Source of the DNA: an uncultured Lachnospiraceae bacterium
GTDB lineage: Bacteria; Bacillota; Clostridia; Lachnospirales; Lachnospiraceae
Assembly (NCBI GenBank): GCA_910578335.1
Contig: CAJTPU010000002.1
Location: forward strand, 62,001-126,000
Length of the DNA stretch: 64,000 bases
Direction of reading: 5' to 3'
The position numbers and the translations under genes are program-made. The notes below the pieces were generated by a model that worked only from the letters and a program-made list of their open reading frames with translations, did no database searches and had not been told where the DNA came from. Positions 26,547-35,324 of the stretch are shown one piece after another. How positions within the stretch are numbered: position 1 is the stretch's first letter; every line of letters starts with the position of its first letter.

Positions 26547-27710
26547 CTATTCAGCGGATTCCTCAGACTCTTTCTCTGCTGCTATCACGGCATCAATGTC
26601 TACGGACACAGCTTCTGCATCCTCATCCTCGGCAGGCTCCTCTTCCTTTGCAGGCTCGGGTGCCAGCAGCGCTTTGATGCTTAAGCTGATTTTCTTGTCC
26701 TCCTCATTGAAGTCCACAATTTTTGCAGTTACGGTGTCCCCTACCTTCAACACGTCGGAGGGCTTCTCCACATGCTCCTTGGAAATCTGGGAAACATGAA
26801 GCAGGGCATCCACACCCGGCTCTAGCTCGATGAATGCACCGAAATCCGTCATCCTTGCCACAGTACCCGTCACTTCATTGCCAATGGCAAACTTCTCTGC
26901 TGCATCCTTCCAGGGATTCTTGTCATCAAATTTCAGGCTAAGCGCAATCTTGCTGCCATTGATTTCTTTGATGAGTACGGTAAGGACATCGCCAACCTTG
27001 AATGCTTTCTTGGGATGCTCCACACGCCCCCATGACATTTCCGAAATATGAAGCAGACCGTCGGCGCCGCCCAAATCCACAAACGCGCCAAAGTCCGTTA
27101 CATTCTTTACGGTGCCTTCCACAATATCGCCCTCATGGATACGCTCGAAAAGCTCCTTCTGCATTTCCGCCTTCTTTGCAACAATAAGCTGCTTTCTGTC
27201 ACCGATATATCTTCTTCTTCTGGGATTATATTCGCTGACTACAAATTCTATTTCCTGTCCGGCATATTTGCTTAAGTCCTTTTCATAGGTATCCGAAACA
27301 AGGCTTGCCGGAATAAAGATTCTCACTTCTTCCACAACAACGCTCAATCCGCCCTCAAGCACCTGCGCAACCGTTGCTTTTAAAACCTCTTTGTTGTTGA
27401 AGGCTTCTTCGATTCTCTTATTGCCTCTGTCAGCCGCCAGACGCTTGTAGGTGAGGAGAACCTGTCCCTCTCCGTCGTTTACTTTTAAAACCTTTACCTC
27501 CATGGTGTCGCCAACCTTGACCACCGTCGTCAAATCCACACCGGATTCGTTGGTGTATTCATTTCTGGTAAGAATGCCGTCTGACTTGTATCCGATGTTG
27601 AGAACGATTTCTTCAGGCTTCACATCAATAACAGTACCTTCAACTACCTCTCCTGTGTGTATTGTCTTTAATGATTCTTCTAACATTTGTTCAAAAGTTA
27701 ATTCTGACAT
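26547..27710 (-). CDS. rpsA: S1 RNA-binding domain protein (ribosomal protein S1 type)
   Basis: This 387-residue protein holds four S1 OB-fold repeats, starting near residues 15, 100, 190 and 275. The last two are the most canonical, with VTDFGAFVDLGGADGLLHIS and MTDFGAFIELEPGVDALLHV. An acidic tail follows. The protein would bind mRNA at the ribosome; in Firmicutes such short S1 proteins are not always ribosomal, so the symbol is by family usage. The start at 27710 lies nine bases after GGAGG and its ATG is embedded in the last codons of ispH (20-base overlap in a different frame). In several Clostridia the two are one fused polypeptide. Confidence 0.9.
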   Translation of the reverse strand: MSELTFEQMLEESLKTIHTGEVVEGTVIDVKPEEIVLNIGYKSDGILTRNEYTNESGVDLTTVVKVGDTMEVKVLKVNDGEGQVLLTYKRLAADRGNKRIEEAFNNKEVLKATVAQVLEGGLSVVVEEVRIFIPASLVSDTYEKDLSKYAGQEIEFVVSEYNPRRRRYIGDRKQLIVAKKAEMQKELFERIHEGDIVEGTVKNVTDFGAFVDLGGADGLLHISEMSWGRVEHPKKAFKVGDVLTVLIKEINGSKIALSLKFDDKNPWKDAAEKFAIGNEVTGTVARMTDFGAFIELEPGVDALLHVSQISKEHVEKPSDVLKVGDTVTAKIVDFNEEDKKISLSIKALLAPEPAKEEEPAEDEDAEAVSVDIDAVIAAEKESEESAE

Positions 27711-28536
27711 AATTTTGAACCTCCTCAATAATTTTGTTTGGGGTCGAAGCCCCCGCAGTAATACCCACCAGTGAAACAGCTTTAGGTCGTTCTAAATGCA
27801 AGTCATCCAGTGTCTGTATAAAATAGGTGTGCGGACATTCTTTACTACAAATTTCATAAAGCTTCCGTGTATTGGAACTGTGTCTGCCGCCTATTACTAT
27901 CATAGCGTCGACAGAGGCGGCAATTTCCTTTGCTTCCCTCTGTCTCTCCTCAGTTGCGTTGCAGATAGTATTCGCAACAGTAACATTATAGACTTTTTTC
28001 TTGAAAATTTCAACTATATAATGAAATTTATTGTAGTTAAATGTCGTTTGAGACACAATACAGAGCTCTTTTCCCTCTTCGGGCATAAAATTTTCGGCTT
28101 CTTCTGCCGTATCCATGACGATTGCCTGCGTTTTACACCATCCCACAATTCCTTCCACTTCCGGATGCCCCGGATTGCCAATCACTACAATCTGCCTGCC
28201 TTTTCCGCTCTCTTCCTCTACAATACCATGAATCCTTTTGACAAAGGGACAGGTCGCATCTACCAGTGTAAGTCCCTGCCTTTCTATCTGTTCATAAATA
28301 TCCCTCGCCACGCCGTGCGCCCGTATCACAATCGTCCCGCTCTTTACTTTTGCAAGCTCATTGCGGTTTTCTATCACCCTGACGCCCTTTTCCCGCAGCT
28401 CCTCCACCACTTCCTCATTGTTGACGATTGCGCCATACGTATAAATATCCCCTTTTCCAATCTGCCCGTAAACCGTTTCCACCGCACGCTTTACACCAAA
28501 ACAGAAGCCCATGCTTTTCGCTGCCAGAATTTCCAA
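27691..28536 (-). CDS. ispH: 4-hydroxy-3-methylbut-2-enyl diphosphate reductase
   Basis: IspH is the last enzyme of the MEP isoprenoid pathway, making IPP and DMAPP with a [4Fe-4S] cluster. The three cluster cysteines are visible in GFCFGVKRAV (near residue 12), VDATCPFVKR (near residue 95) and VANTICNATEERQ (near residue 190). At 281 residues it is a normal stand-alone IspH. It starts one base after the cmk stop and overlaps the S1 gene, so the three are tightly coupled. Confidence 0.96.
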   Translation of the reverse strand: MEILAAKSMGFCFGVKRAVETVYGQIGKGDIYTYGAIVNNEEVVEELREKGVRVIENRNELAKVKSGTIVIRAHGVARDIYEQIERQGLTLVDATCPFVKRIHGIVEEESGKGRQIVVIGNPGHPEVEGIVGWCKTQAIVMDTAEEAENFMPEEGKELCIVSQTTFNYNKFHYIVEIFKKKVYNVTVANTICNATEERQREAKEIAASVDAMIVIGGRHSSNTRKLYEICSKECPHTYFIQTLDDLHLERPKAVSLVGITAGASTPNKIIEEVQNYVRINF

Positions 28537-28537
28537 C

Positions 28538-29212
28538 TCAGATACCTCTTTTCCCGCGCCCGCATATTTTCACAATCGTTTCCATCACTTCTTCCACCGT
28601 CATATCGGAGGAGTCCACCAAAATGGCGTCCTCTGCCTGCCGCAGCGGTGATTCCGCTCTCGTCATATCCCTGTGGTCGCGCTCTATAATATCCTGCTCT
28701 ATCTCATCAAAATCGCAGACCTCTCCCTTTGCCAAAAGCTCTTCATAGCGCCGCTTTGCCCGCACGCTGCTGCTCGCCGTCAGATAAATCTTGACGTCCG
28801 CATCCGGCAGCACACAGGTGCCGATATCTCTGCCATCCATCACGACGTCTGCTTTTCTCGCAAGCTCCTTTTGCAGGCTCACCAGCTTTTTCCGCACGCT
28901 CTGCCGCTGGGAGCTGATGGAAGCCATTGTACTCACTTCCTCCGTCCGAATCAGGGAATTGACATTTTTGTTATTTAAATAGACCTTCTGCACCCCGTCC
29001 TCATAGCGGATTGTGATATCCGCCTCCCCGCAGCGGCTGTCCATGGCTTCGGTATCCTCTTTTCCAATTCCCTCCTCCAGCATAAACAGCGCCATGGCAC
29101 GGTACATAGCTCCCGTGTCTACATATATCATTCCCATTTTTTCAGCAAGTTTCCTTGCAATCGTACTTTTTCCTGCTCCGGCAGGTCCGTCTATCGCGAT
29201 ACAAAAACTCAT
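28538..29212 (-). CDS. cmk: Cytidylate kinase
   Basis: Cmk phosphorylates CMP and dCMP with ATP. The N-terminus reads AIDGPAGAGKSTIARKLAE (P-loop) and YVDTGAMYRAM follows. Later landmarks are MDGRDIGTCVLPDA, RAKRRYEEL and the aspartates of RDHRDMTRAESPL. At 224 residues it has the standard length. It lies 23 bases downstream of the flavoprotein gene and directly ahead of ispH, a common Clostridial order. Confidence 0.96.
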   Translation of the reverse strand: MSFCIAIDGPAGAGKSTIARKLAEKMGMIYVDTGAMYRAMALFMLEEGIGKEDTEAMDSRCGEADITIRYEDGVQKVYLNNKNVNSLIRTEEVSTMASISSQRQSVRKKLVSLQKELARKADVVMDGRDIGTCVLPDADVKIYLTASSSVRAKRRYEELLAKGEVCDFDEIEQDIIERDHRDMTRAESPLRQAEDAILVDSSDMTVEEVMETIVKICGRGKRGI

Positions 29213-29235
29213 CTTTCTCCGCCTTTCTGTATTTT

Positions 29236-30483
29236 TTATCCTTGTGATGCGCCTTTTCCTGCCAGATATCCGGTTGACCAGGCTATCTGCAGATTAAAGC
29301 CGCCCGTCAGGGCATCCAAATCCAGCACCTCGCCTGCAAAAAACAGCCCGCGTACCTTTTTGGATTCCATCGTAGAAGGGTTGATGTCCCTGACCGAAAC
29401 GCCGCCCATGGTGATGACCGCCTCCTCAAAGCCCCTGCAGCCCGTTATGGTAAGCGGCAGCCCCTTTATCAGTGCGGCAAACCCTTGTCTCTCTTCTCTT
29501 GTAATTTCATTGACCCGCTTTTCAGGCGCAATGCCGGACAGGGAAACCATTACCGGAATCAGCTTTGTCGGAAACAAGGCACCCAACGCGTTTTTAAATG
29601 CCTTGTTCTTATTCGCTTCAAACTCCCTGATAAGCCTTTTATCCAACTGTTCCCCGGAAAGCGCCGGCTTTAAGTCGATGGAAAGCGCCGCCCGCTGCCC
29701 ATATGCCTTCTGCACATAGCGGCTGCTTGCGCTTAAAATCAACGGTCCGCTCACCCCAAAATGGGTGAAAAGCATCTCTCCGAAATCCCGGTAAAGCTCT
29801 TTCTTTTTATATGTCAGCACTATCTCCACATTTTTCAGGGAAAGTCCCATCAAATCTTTGCAAAACGTTTCCTCTGCTTCTAAAGGAACCAAGGAAGGGC
29901 GGCACTTTGTCATGCCGTGCCCCGTCTTCTCCGCAAAGCGATATCCGTCCCCCGTAGAGCCGGTCGCCGCATAAGAAATACCGCCGGTCGCCACAATCAC
30001 TGCGTCCGCCTTCTCTTCTTTTCCCGAAAAAAGCCGCACGCCGCACGCTCGCACGCCCTCTTCTGTCTCTTTTGTCTCTACCTTGCAGACGCCGGTGTTA
30101 AGATGTACTACAACCGAAAGCTCGTCCAGTCTTTTTTTCAACGCTTTTATGATATCGGAGGAATGGTCCGAAACCGGAAACACCCGGTTCCCCCTCTCCA
30201 CTTTCAAGGGACAGCCCGCCTCCTCAAAAAATTGCATAACCTTGCCGTTATCGAATCCATAGAAGGCACTGTATAAAAATTTAGGATTGCTTACCACGCC
30301 TGCAAACAGCTCCTCCGTCCCGCAGGCGTTGGTCACATTGCAGCGCCCCTTGCCCGTGATAAAAAGCTTTTTGCCCAGCTTTTCATTTTTTTCATATAAG
30401 ACAACCTCATTGCCTTCCTGCGCCGCTGAAACCGCCGCCATCATGCCTGCGGCTCCGCCGCCGATTACTGCCACCTTACGCAT
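29236..30483 (-). CDS. HI0933-family flavoprotein (BaiN/YhiN type)
   Basis: This 415-residue protein has an N-terminal FAD-binding Rossmann motif (VIGGGAAGMMAAVSAA) and the family segment KKLFITGKGRCNVTN. The central part carries VATGGISYAATGSTGDGY, and the C-terminus closes the FAD site with FAGEVLDLDALTGGFNLQIA. The family is conserved in bacteria; in some bile-acid-converting Clostridia a member (BaiN) was reported to reduce 3-dehydro-bile-acid intermediates, but the general substrate is not known. No bai genes are nearby, so bile-acid activity is not claimed. It begins three bases after the rpiR stop. Confidence 0.88.
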   Translation of the reverse strand: MRKVAVIGGGAAGMMAAVSAAQEGNEVVLYEKNEKLGKKLFITGKGRCNVTNACGTEELFAGVVSNPKFLYSAFYGFDNGKVMQFFEEAGCPLKVERGNRVFPVSDHSSDIIKALKKRLDELSVVVHLNTGVCKVETKETEEGVRACGVRLFSGKEEKADAVIVATGGISYAATGSTGDGYRFAEKTGHGMTKCRPSLVPLEAEETFCKDLMGLSLKNVEIVLTYKKKELYRDFGEMLFTHFGVSGPLILSASSRYVQKAYGQRAALSIDLKPALSGEQLDKRLIREFEANKNKAFKNALGALFPTKLIPVMVSLSGIAPEKRVNEITREERQGFAALIKGLPLTITGCRGFEEAVITMGGVSVRDINPSTMESKKVRGLFFAGEVLDLDALTGGFNLQIAWSTGYLAGKGASQG

Positions 30484-30486
30484 ATA

Positions 30487-31416
30487 TTATCCTTCGCTTT
30501 CTGTCTTCCATAACGGGTTGTGTAGTACCGGCGCCTCGTCAATAAAATTAATTTCATCGTTCAAGTACACCTGATAATTGTTCCACACACTTTCTAACAT
30601 CTCCAGATTCCGTTTGACCTCGGTGGGGCGCTTTAAGCACAGAGCCACCACCACTGCGTTAATCACGCTTAGAGGCGCAACCAGCGAATCCACAATGGAT
30701 ACCATATCGCTTCTTGCCAGCAGGTTCATGGAAGAATACAGGCACATGGGCGAATGGATGGTGTCCGTGATGCTGATAACTTTGGCATTTCTGTCGTTTG
30801 CAAATTCCAGTGCTTTCAACGTGCGCATAGAATACCGGGGAAAGCTAATGCCAATGATAACATCCTTTTCGTCAATTCGAATCATCTGCTCAAAGGTCTC
30901 GCTTATGCTGGTAGTATTCAAAAGCCTCACATTGCCACGTACCATATTTAAATAAAAGTGCAGAAAGTCCGCAAGCGGCGCACAGCTTCTAAGCCCGATA
31001 ACATATACATTCTCAGCCTCAAGGATAGCGCTCACCGCCATCTCAAAGGCATTTGCATCCAGATTTGCTATGGTATCCTGAATCTTTTCTATATCTGCCG
31101 TAAGCACGGAGGACAATATTTCCGACTGGCTGCTATGCCCGTATTTGACCCCTATCTTCTGTACTGCGCTCAGCTTGTCCTTCACCCAGTTTTCCAACGC
31201 CTTCTGAAATTCAGGATACCCGTCGTAGCCGATTCCCGATGCAAAACGAACCACTGTCGATTCGCTGATTCCCAGCTCCTCGCCCAGCTTTGCCGCCGTC
31301 ATAAAAACCGCCTGCTCATAGTGCTCCTTTATGTATCCTGCAATTGCTTTATGGCTTTTGCTCATCGCCGTGTAACGCGCATTAATTCTCGTTATGACAT
31401 CCTGCTCACTATCCAT
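30487..31416 (-). CDS. RpiR-family transcriptional regulator
   Basis: This 309-residue regulator has an N-terminal RpiR helix-turn-helix (LGEELGISESTVVRFASGIG, about residues 45-65) and a C-terminal SIS sugar-phosphate-binding domain (VYVIGLRSCAPLADF, then VIGISFPRYSMRTLKALEFA). Family members respond to phosphosugars. The start at 31416 has AGGAG seven bases upstream; an ATG at 31422 is too close. It overlaps the end of the tetR gene by eight bases and is followed by the flavoprotein gene. Its target is unknown; no sugar gene adjoins it. Confidence 0.9.
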   Translation of the reverse strand: MDSEQDVITRINARYTAMSKSHKAIAGYIKEHYEQAVFMTAAKLGEELGISESTVVRFASGIGYDGYPEFQKALENWVKDKLSAVQKIGVKYGHSSQSEILSSVLTADIEKIQDTIANLDANAFEMAVSAILEAENVYVIGLRSCAPLADFLHFYLNMVRGNVRLLNTTSISETFEQMIRIDEKDVIIGISFPRYSMRTLKALEFANDRNAKVISITDTIHSPMCLYSSMNLLARSDMVSIVDSLVAPLSVINAVVVALCLKRPTEVKRNLEMLESVWNNYQVYLNDEINFIDEAPVLHNPLWKTESEG

Positions 31417-31951
31417 TTGCATACTCCTGCTCCAGTAGTTTTCTGGTTTCCGCGTCCGACAAGTCATAATCTCCGGTCAGGCTCATGCATGCCGCCCCAT
31501 GGATAAACAGCCACATTCTCATGAACATGCCCTGCGGATTGGCGCAGCCCTTTGCAGACGCTTTGTTAATTTCATAAAGAACATTCCCCTTTTTGCCATT
31601 CAAAATCTCATAAAGGCTCTTTTTCTCCTTAAACTCCGATAAAAACAAAAGCCTGAACAGATTTTTTTCCTCTTTTGCAAATGCAATATACGCCATTCCC
31701 AGATTGGAAAAAGGCACCGTACCCGTTTTGGGAAACAAATCATAGTAATCCTGAAAAAACAGGACTGCTTTCTTGTATACCTCTCCCCACAGCTCCTCCA
31801 TATTCTTATACACCCTGAAAATCGGCTGTGTGGAGCAGCCCACCCGAACCGCCACTTTTCTTGCCGTCACGCTGGCAAAACCTTCTTCCCTTGTCATTTC
31901 AAAAGCATTTTCCAATATATCCTGAATGGTAACGGATTCTTTTCTCGCCAT
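31409..31951 (-). CDS. TetR/AcrR-family transcriptional regulator
   Basis: This 180-residue protein has an N-terminal TetR helix-turn-helix (TIQDILENAFEMTREEGFA, then TARKVAVRVGCSTQPIFRVY) and a helical C-terminal ligand domain that I cannot assign to a subclass. A TAQ-to-TQP change in the recognition region is common in such proteins. It is the first gene of a seven-gene run down to cheR and has a good promoter, which suggests it may control its own operon. The ribosome site is GAGGAG about nine bases upstream. Confidence 0.88.
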   Translation of the reverse strand: MARKESVTIQDILENAFEMTREEGFASVTARKVAVRVGCSTQPIFRVYKNMEELWGEVYKKAVLFFQDYYDLFPKTGTVPFSNLGMAYIAFAKEEKNLFRLLFLSEFKEKKSLYEILNGKKGNVLYEINKASAKGCANPQGMFMRMWLFIHGAACMSLTGDYDLSDAETRKLLEQEYANG

Positions 31952-31998
31952 GGTATTTTTCTCCTCATACGCCTGCCTTTATTACCGTAACACTTGTT

Positions 31999-32027
31999 AT
32001 TCTAATTCATTCCGATAAATTCGTCAA
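31999..32027 (-). promoter_or_regulatory. Promoter of the tetR-to-cheR gene run
   Basis: -35 TTGACG (32027-32022), 17-base spacer, -10 TAGAAT (32004-31999). The leader to the tetR start is about 40 bases. Confidence 0.8.
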
Positions 32028-32066
32028 GACAAACCGAAAAAATTCAATCAAGGTCCTTAAAACAAG

Positions 32067-32096
32067 AAAAGGAATGGGAAATTTCCCATTCCTTTT
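32067..32096 (-). terminator. Terminator after the OadA-like gene
   Basis: Perfect 15-bp palindrome: AAAAGGAATGGGAAA followed by its exact complement, with flanking T-rich sequence on the minus strand. It lies 23 bases past the OadA-like stop and can work in both directions. Confidence 0.85.
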
Positions 32097-32118
32097 GTAT
32101 CCCTGCTTCTGATTATGA

Positions 32119-33540
32119 TTACACAGGATATGCTCCGTTTTTGGTATCTGCCTGCGCAGGGTCTACCTTCTCCTGCTGTGCCTGACGGTACTTAAAGAAG
32201 TCTGTTGCCACCTGCGGGAACAATGCGTAGGACAATACATCCTCATCCTGCTGCTTCCACTCCGCCATCTCGGACTCTAATTTCTCCATCTCATTGGAAA
32301 TCAAATCCGCCGGGCGGCAGGTAATTCTCTCCTCACCCGGGATAACCTTGTCGATAACCTCCTGACTCATGGGCTTTACCGTCTGCCCATATTTGCCACG
32401 CAGTACATCCTTGGTCTGGTCGGTTGCCATCTTGTATCTCTCGCCCATCAGTACGTTAAATACAGCCTGCGTGCCGACAATCTGTGAGGAAGGCGTAACC
32501 AGAGGCGGCTCGCCCAAATCCTTGCGGACTCTCGGAATCTCCTGCAGCACTTCATAATATTTATCCTCTGCATTCTGCTCCTTGAGCTGGCTCACCATAT
32601 TGGAAAGCATACCGCCCGGCACCTGATACAGCAGCGTCTTAATATCCACGCCCATTACCTTCGGATTCAAAAGACCGTTTACAAGGCACTCGTCCCTGTA
32701 AGGTCTGAAATAATCTGCAATTTCTGCGAGCAGATTCTGGTCGTAACCGGTATCGTAAGGCGTTCCTTTAAAGGTCTCCACCATAACCTCCGTTGCGGGC
32801 TGTGAAGTGCCCATTGCAAACGGCGACATCGCACAGTCAATGACATCTACGCCTGCCTCTACAGCTTTCAAATAGGTCATGCCTGCAACGCCGGAAGTAT
32901 AATGTGTATGAAGCTGGATAGGAAGTCTGGTCGCCGCCTTCATCTCACGAATCAGCTCGGATGCCTTATAGGGCACTAAAAGTCCCGCCATATCCTTGAT
33001 ACAGATGGAATCCGCACCCATTTCTTCAATCTTTTTCGCCATGCTAATCCAGTATTCCATGGTGTAGGCGTCACCCAGCGTATAGGACAGCGCTATCTGC
33101 GCATGTCCGCGTCCCTCGCGCGCTTTGATTTTGTTGGTGGCGTTTACCGCCTCCTGCAGATTGCGCAGGTCGTTCATACAGTCAAAAATACGTATGATAT
33201 CGATACCGTTTGCCACGGATTTCTCTACAAAGCTGTCCACCACGTCGTCGGCATAGGGTCTGTATCCTAAAATATTCTGTCCTCTGAATAACATCTGCAG
33301 CTTTGTGTTCTTAAAGCCGTCACGCAGCTTCCGCAGTCTGTCCCACGGGTCTTCCTTCAGGAAGCGAAGGGAGGCATCAAAAGTCGCACCGCCCCAGCAT
33401 TCCACGGAATGATAGCCTACCTTGTCCATTTTGTCCACGATGGGAAGCATAAGCTCGGTCGGCATTCTGGTTGCAATTAAGGACTGATGTGCGTCACGTA
33501 ATATGGTTTCCGTTATTTTAATCGGTCTTGCTTCTGACAT
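32119..33540 (-). CDS. Oxaloacetate/pyruvate carboxyltransferase subunit (OadA type, no biotin domain)
   Basis: This 473-residue protein is the keto-acid carboxyltransferase part of oxaloacetate decarboxylase, pyruvate carboxylase or transcarboxylase 5S. It begins ITETILRDAHQSLIATRM, the signature of the HMGL-like TIM barrel, with IRIFDCMNDLRN, the metal-site lysine segment SICIKDMAGLL and the histidine pair in PIQLHTHYTSG. It moves CO2 between oxaloacetate and biotin. It stops before any biotin domain; that is supplied by the separate carrier gene. It is the last gene of the cluster, 212 bases after oadB, and that gap holds an inverted repeat. Confidence 0.93.
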   Translation of the reverse strand: MSEARPIKITETILRDAHQSLIATRMPTELMLPIVDKMDKVGYHSVECWGGATFDASLRFLKEDPWDRLRKLRDGFKNTKLQMLFRGQNILGYRPYADDVVDSFVEKSVANGIDIIRIFDCMNDLRNLQEAVNATNKIKAREGRGHAQIALSYTLGDAYTMEYWISMAKKIEEMGADSICIKDMAGLLVPYKASELIREMKAATRLPIQLHTHYTSGVAGMTYLKAVEAGVDVIDCAMSPFAMGTSQPATEVMVETFKGTPYDTGYDQNLLAEIADYFRPYRDECLVNGLLNPKVMGVDIKTLLYQVPGGMLSNMVSQLKEQNAEDKYYEVLQEIPRVRKDLGEPPLVTPSSQIVGTQAVFNVLMGERYKMATDQTKDVLRGKYGQTVKPMSQEVIDKVIPGEERITCRPADLISNEMEKLESEMAEWKQQDEDVLSYALFPQVATDFFKYRQAQQEKVDPAQADTKNGAYPV

Positions 33541-33683
33541 TTCCTAATTCCTCCTAGTTTTTTATGATATAAATAATGGCTGGTTGCTTTGCTGCACTCG
33601 TTGCTCCGCGCATCGCCGGGTTGGACGCTGTGCATTCGCAAATCTGCTTGCAGCAGCTTTGCTCATCGCGCTTCGCGCTCTAT

Positions 33684-33744
33684 ACATCTGCTCAAATTGT
33701 CATCTGCTCATGCAAGCATGGCAGATGACAATTCGCTCAGATGT
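33684..33744. repeat. Intergenic inverted repeat between oadB and the OadA-like gene
   Basis: Two 24-base arms (33684-33707 and 33721-33744), complementary except for three positions, surround a 13-base loop that itself contains CATGCAAGCATG. A shorter GCGCTTCGCGC hairpin lies next to it (33667-33679). There is no T run, so it does not look like a simple terminator. It could be an RNA-processing or stability element within the operon, or a small repetitive element. Confidence 0.75.
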
Positions 33745-33752
33745 GCACAGCT

Positions 33753-34904
33753 TTAAAATACCCCGTATATCGCCATGAAGGTGCCGGCGGCTACGGCGGT
33801 GCCGATTACGCCTGCAACGTTCGGTCCCATAGCGTGCATCAGAAGGAAGTTGGTCGGGTCGGCTTCGGAGCCTACTTTCTGCGATACACGTGCTGCCATG
33901 GGTACTGCGGACACGCCTGCGGAACCGATTAACGGGTTTACCTTACCGTGCGTCAGCACACACATCAGCTTGCCAAACAGTACGCCCGCCGCTGTACCAA
34001 ATATAAAGGCTGCAAGACCAAGCAGTACAATTTTGATGGTATCCCAGTTTAAGAAAGCTTCTGCACTGGTGGTCGCGCCTACGGAAGTGCCAAGCAGGAT
34101 AACCACGATGTACATTAAGGCGTTGGAAGCCGTCTCTGTAAGCTGTCTTACCACACCGGACTCCCTAAACAGGTTTCCTAACATCAGCATACCTACCAGA
34201 GGAGCCGTAGTCGGAAGAATGAGGCTTACCACAATCGTTACCACGATGGGGAACAGAATTCTTTCCAGTTTGGATACCGGACGAAGCTGCGCCATCTTAA
34301 TCTGCCTTTCCTTCTTTGTCGTCAGAAGCTTCATAATGGGCGGCTGGATAACCGGTACCAGCGCCATATAAGAATATGCTGCAACGGCAATCGGTCCCAT
34401 CAGACCTGTCTGTCCCAATTTTCCTGCAAGGAAAATGGAAGTAGGTCCGTCAGCGCCGCCAATAATGGAGATTGCTGCAGCAGCCTTGCCATTGAAGCCC
34501 AGTGCAATGGCACCAAAGTACGCTGCAAAGATACCAAACTGTGCTGCAGCGCCCAAAAGAAAGCTCTTGGGATTGGCAATCAAGGGACCAAAATCCGTCA
34601 TTGCACCGACTCCCATAAAGATAAGAGACGGCAGAATGGCATATTCGTCCAGAATGTAGAAATAATACAGTAAACCGCCCACTCCATTTGCCGAATCCTT
34701 TGCGTGAAGCATAATATCCGGATAAATGTTTACGAGCAGCATACCAAATGCTATCGGCAGCAAAAGCAATGGCTCAAACTCATGCCTTATCGCCAGATAC
34801 AGGAAAAAGCAGGCAAATGCAATCATAATGTAATTTCCCACCGTCAGGTTAAAAAACGCCGTCTGGTGGAGCAGATTGCCCAGCGTATTTGATATGTATT
34901 CCAT
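33753..34904 (-). CDS. oadB: Na+-translocating decarboxylase beta subunit
   Basis: OadB/MmdB is the integral membrane subunit that couples decarboxylation of carboxybiotin to Na+ export. The 383-residue protein has about nine membrane segments and the conserved IGGADGPTSIFLAGKL in the middle, with GVGAMTDFGPL before it and GSAGVSAVPMAARV near the C-terminus. It is shared by oxaloacetate, methylmalonyl-CoA, glutaconyl-CoA and malonate pumps, so it does not decide the substrate. It starts 30 bases after the biotin carrier. Confidence 0.94.
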   Translation of the reverse strand: MEYISNTLGNLLHQTAFFNLTVGNYIMIAFACFFLYLAIRHEFEPLLLLPIAFGMLLVNIYPDIMLHAKDSANGVGGLLYYFYILDEYAILPSLIFMGVGAMTDFGPLIANPKSFLLGAAAQFGIFAAYFGAIALGFNGKAAAAISIIGGADGPTSIFLAGKLGQTGLMGPIAVAAYSYMALVPVIQPPIMKLLTTKKERQIKMAQLRPVSKLERILFPIVVTIVVSLILPTTAPLVGMLMLGNLFRESGVVRQLTETASNALMYIVVILLGTSVGATTSAEAFLNWDTIKIVLLGLAAFIFGTAAGVLFGKLMCVLTHGKVNPLIGSAGVSAVPMAARVSQKVGSEADPTNFLLMHAMGPNVAGVIGTAVAAGTFMAIYGVF

Positions 34905-34934
34905 TTGATGACCTCCTGTTAGTTGACAGTCCGA

Positions 34935-35309
34935 TTAGTTTAAGGTAGCCAGAACTTTGCCCGCTTCCACTGCATCGCCAACCGATACTTCGATGCTTGC
35001 CACTGTGCCGTCCTCAGGTGCAACAACAGGAATCTCCATCTTCATTGCCTCTATGGTAACGACTGCATCGCCTCTTTTTACTGCCGTGCCAACAGCCGCG
35101 TCAATCTTAAACACCTTTCCAGCCGCGCCTGCCTCTACCTTAATGCTGCCTGCGCCGCCTGCCTTCGGTGCGCTTGCCGCTGCAGGTGCTTTTACCACCG
35201 GTGCCTTGGGCGCTGCGGGCGCTTTTACTGCAGGCGCGCCTGTGGATGCGCCCTCTTCCACTACTACATCATATACGTTTCCATTCACGGTGATGGTATA
35301 ATTTTTCAT
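34935..35309 (-). CDS. Biotin carboxyl carrier protein
   Basis: This 124-residue protein carries biotin on the lysine of EAMKMEIPVV (about residue 88). An N-terminal NYTITVNGNVYDVVVEE segment is followed by an Ala/Pro/Lys linker (KAPAAPKAPVVKAP), then a lipoyl/biotinyl domain. It shuttles CO2 between the carboxyltransferase(s) and the membrane pump. The start at 35309 lies eight bases after GGAGG. The size and linker match the transcarboxylase 1.3S and methylmalonyl-CoA decarboxylase gamma type. Confidence 0.94.
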   Translation of the reverse strand: MKNYTITVNGNVYDVVVEEGASTGAPAVKAPAAPKAPVVKAPAAASAPKAGGAGSIKVEAGAAGKVFKIDAAVGTAVKRGDAVVTIEAMKMEIPVVAPEDGTVASIEVSVGDAVEAGKVLATLN

Positions 35310-35324
35310 CTTTTTATCCTCCAA

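Noticed and set aside
29236..30483. Bile-acid 3-dehydro reductase (BaiN) by function
   Set aside because: Only the broad HI0933 family is visible and no bai genes are present, so the specific function is not claimed.
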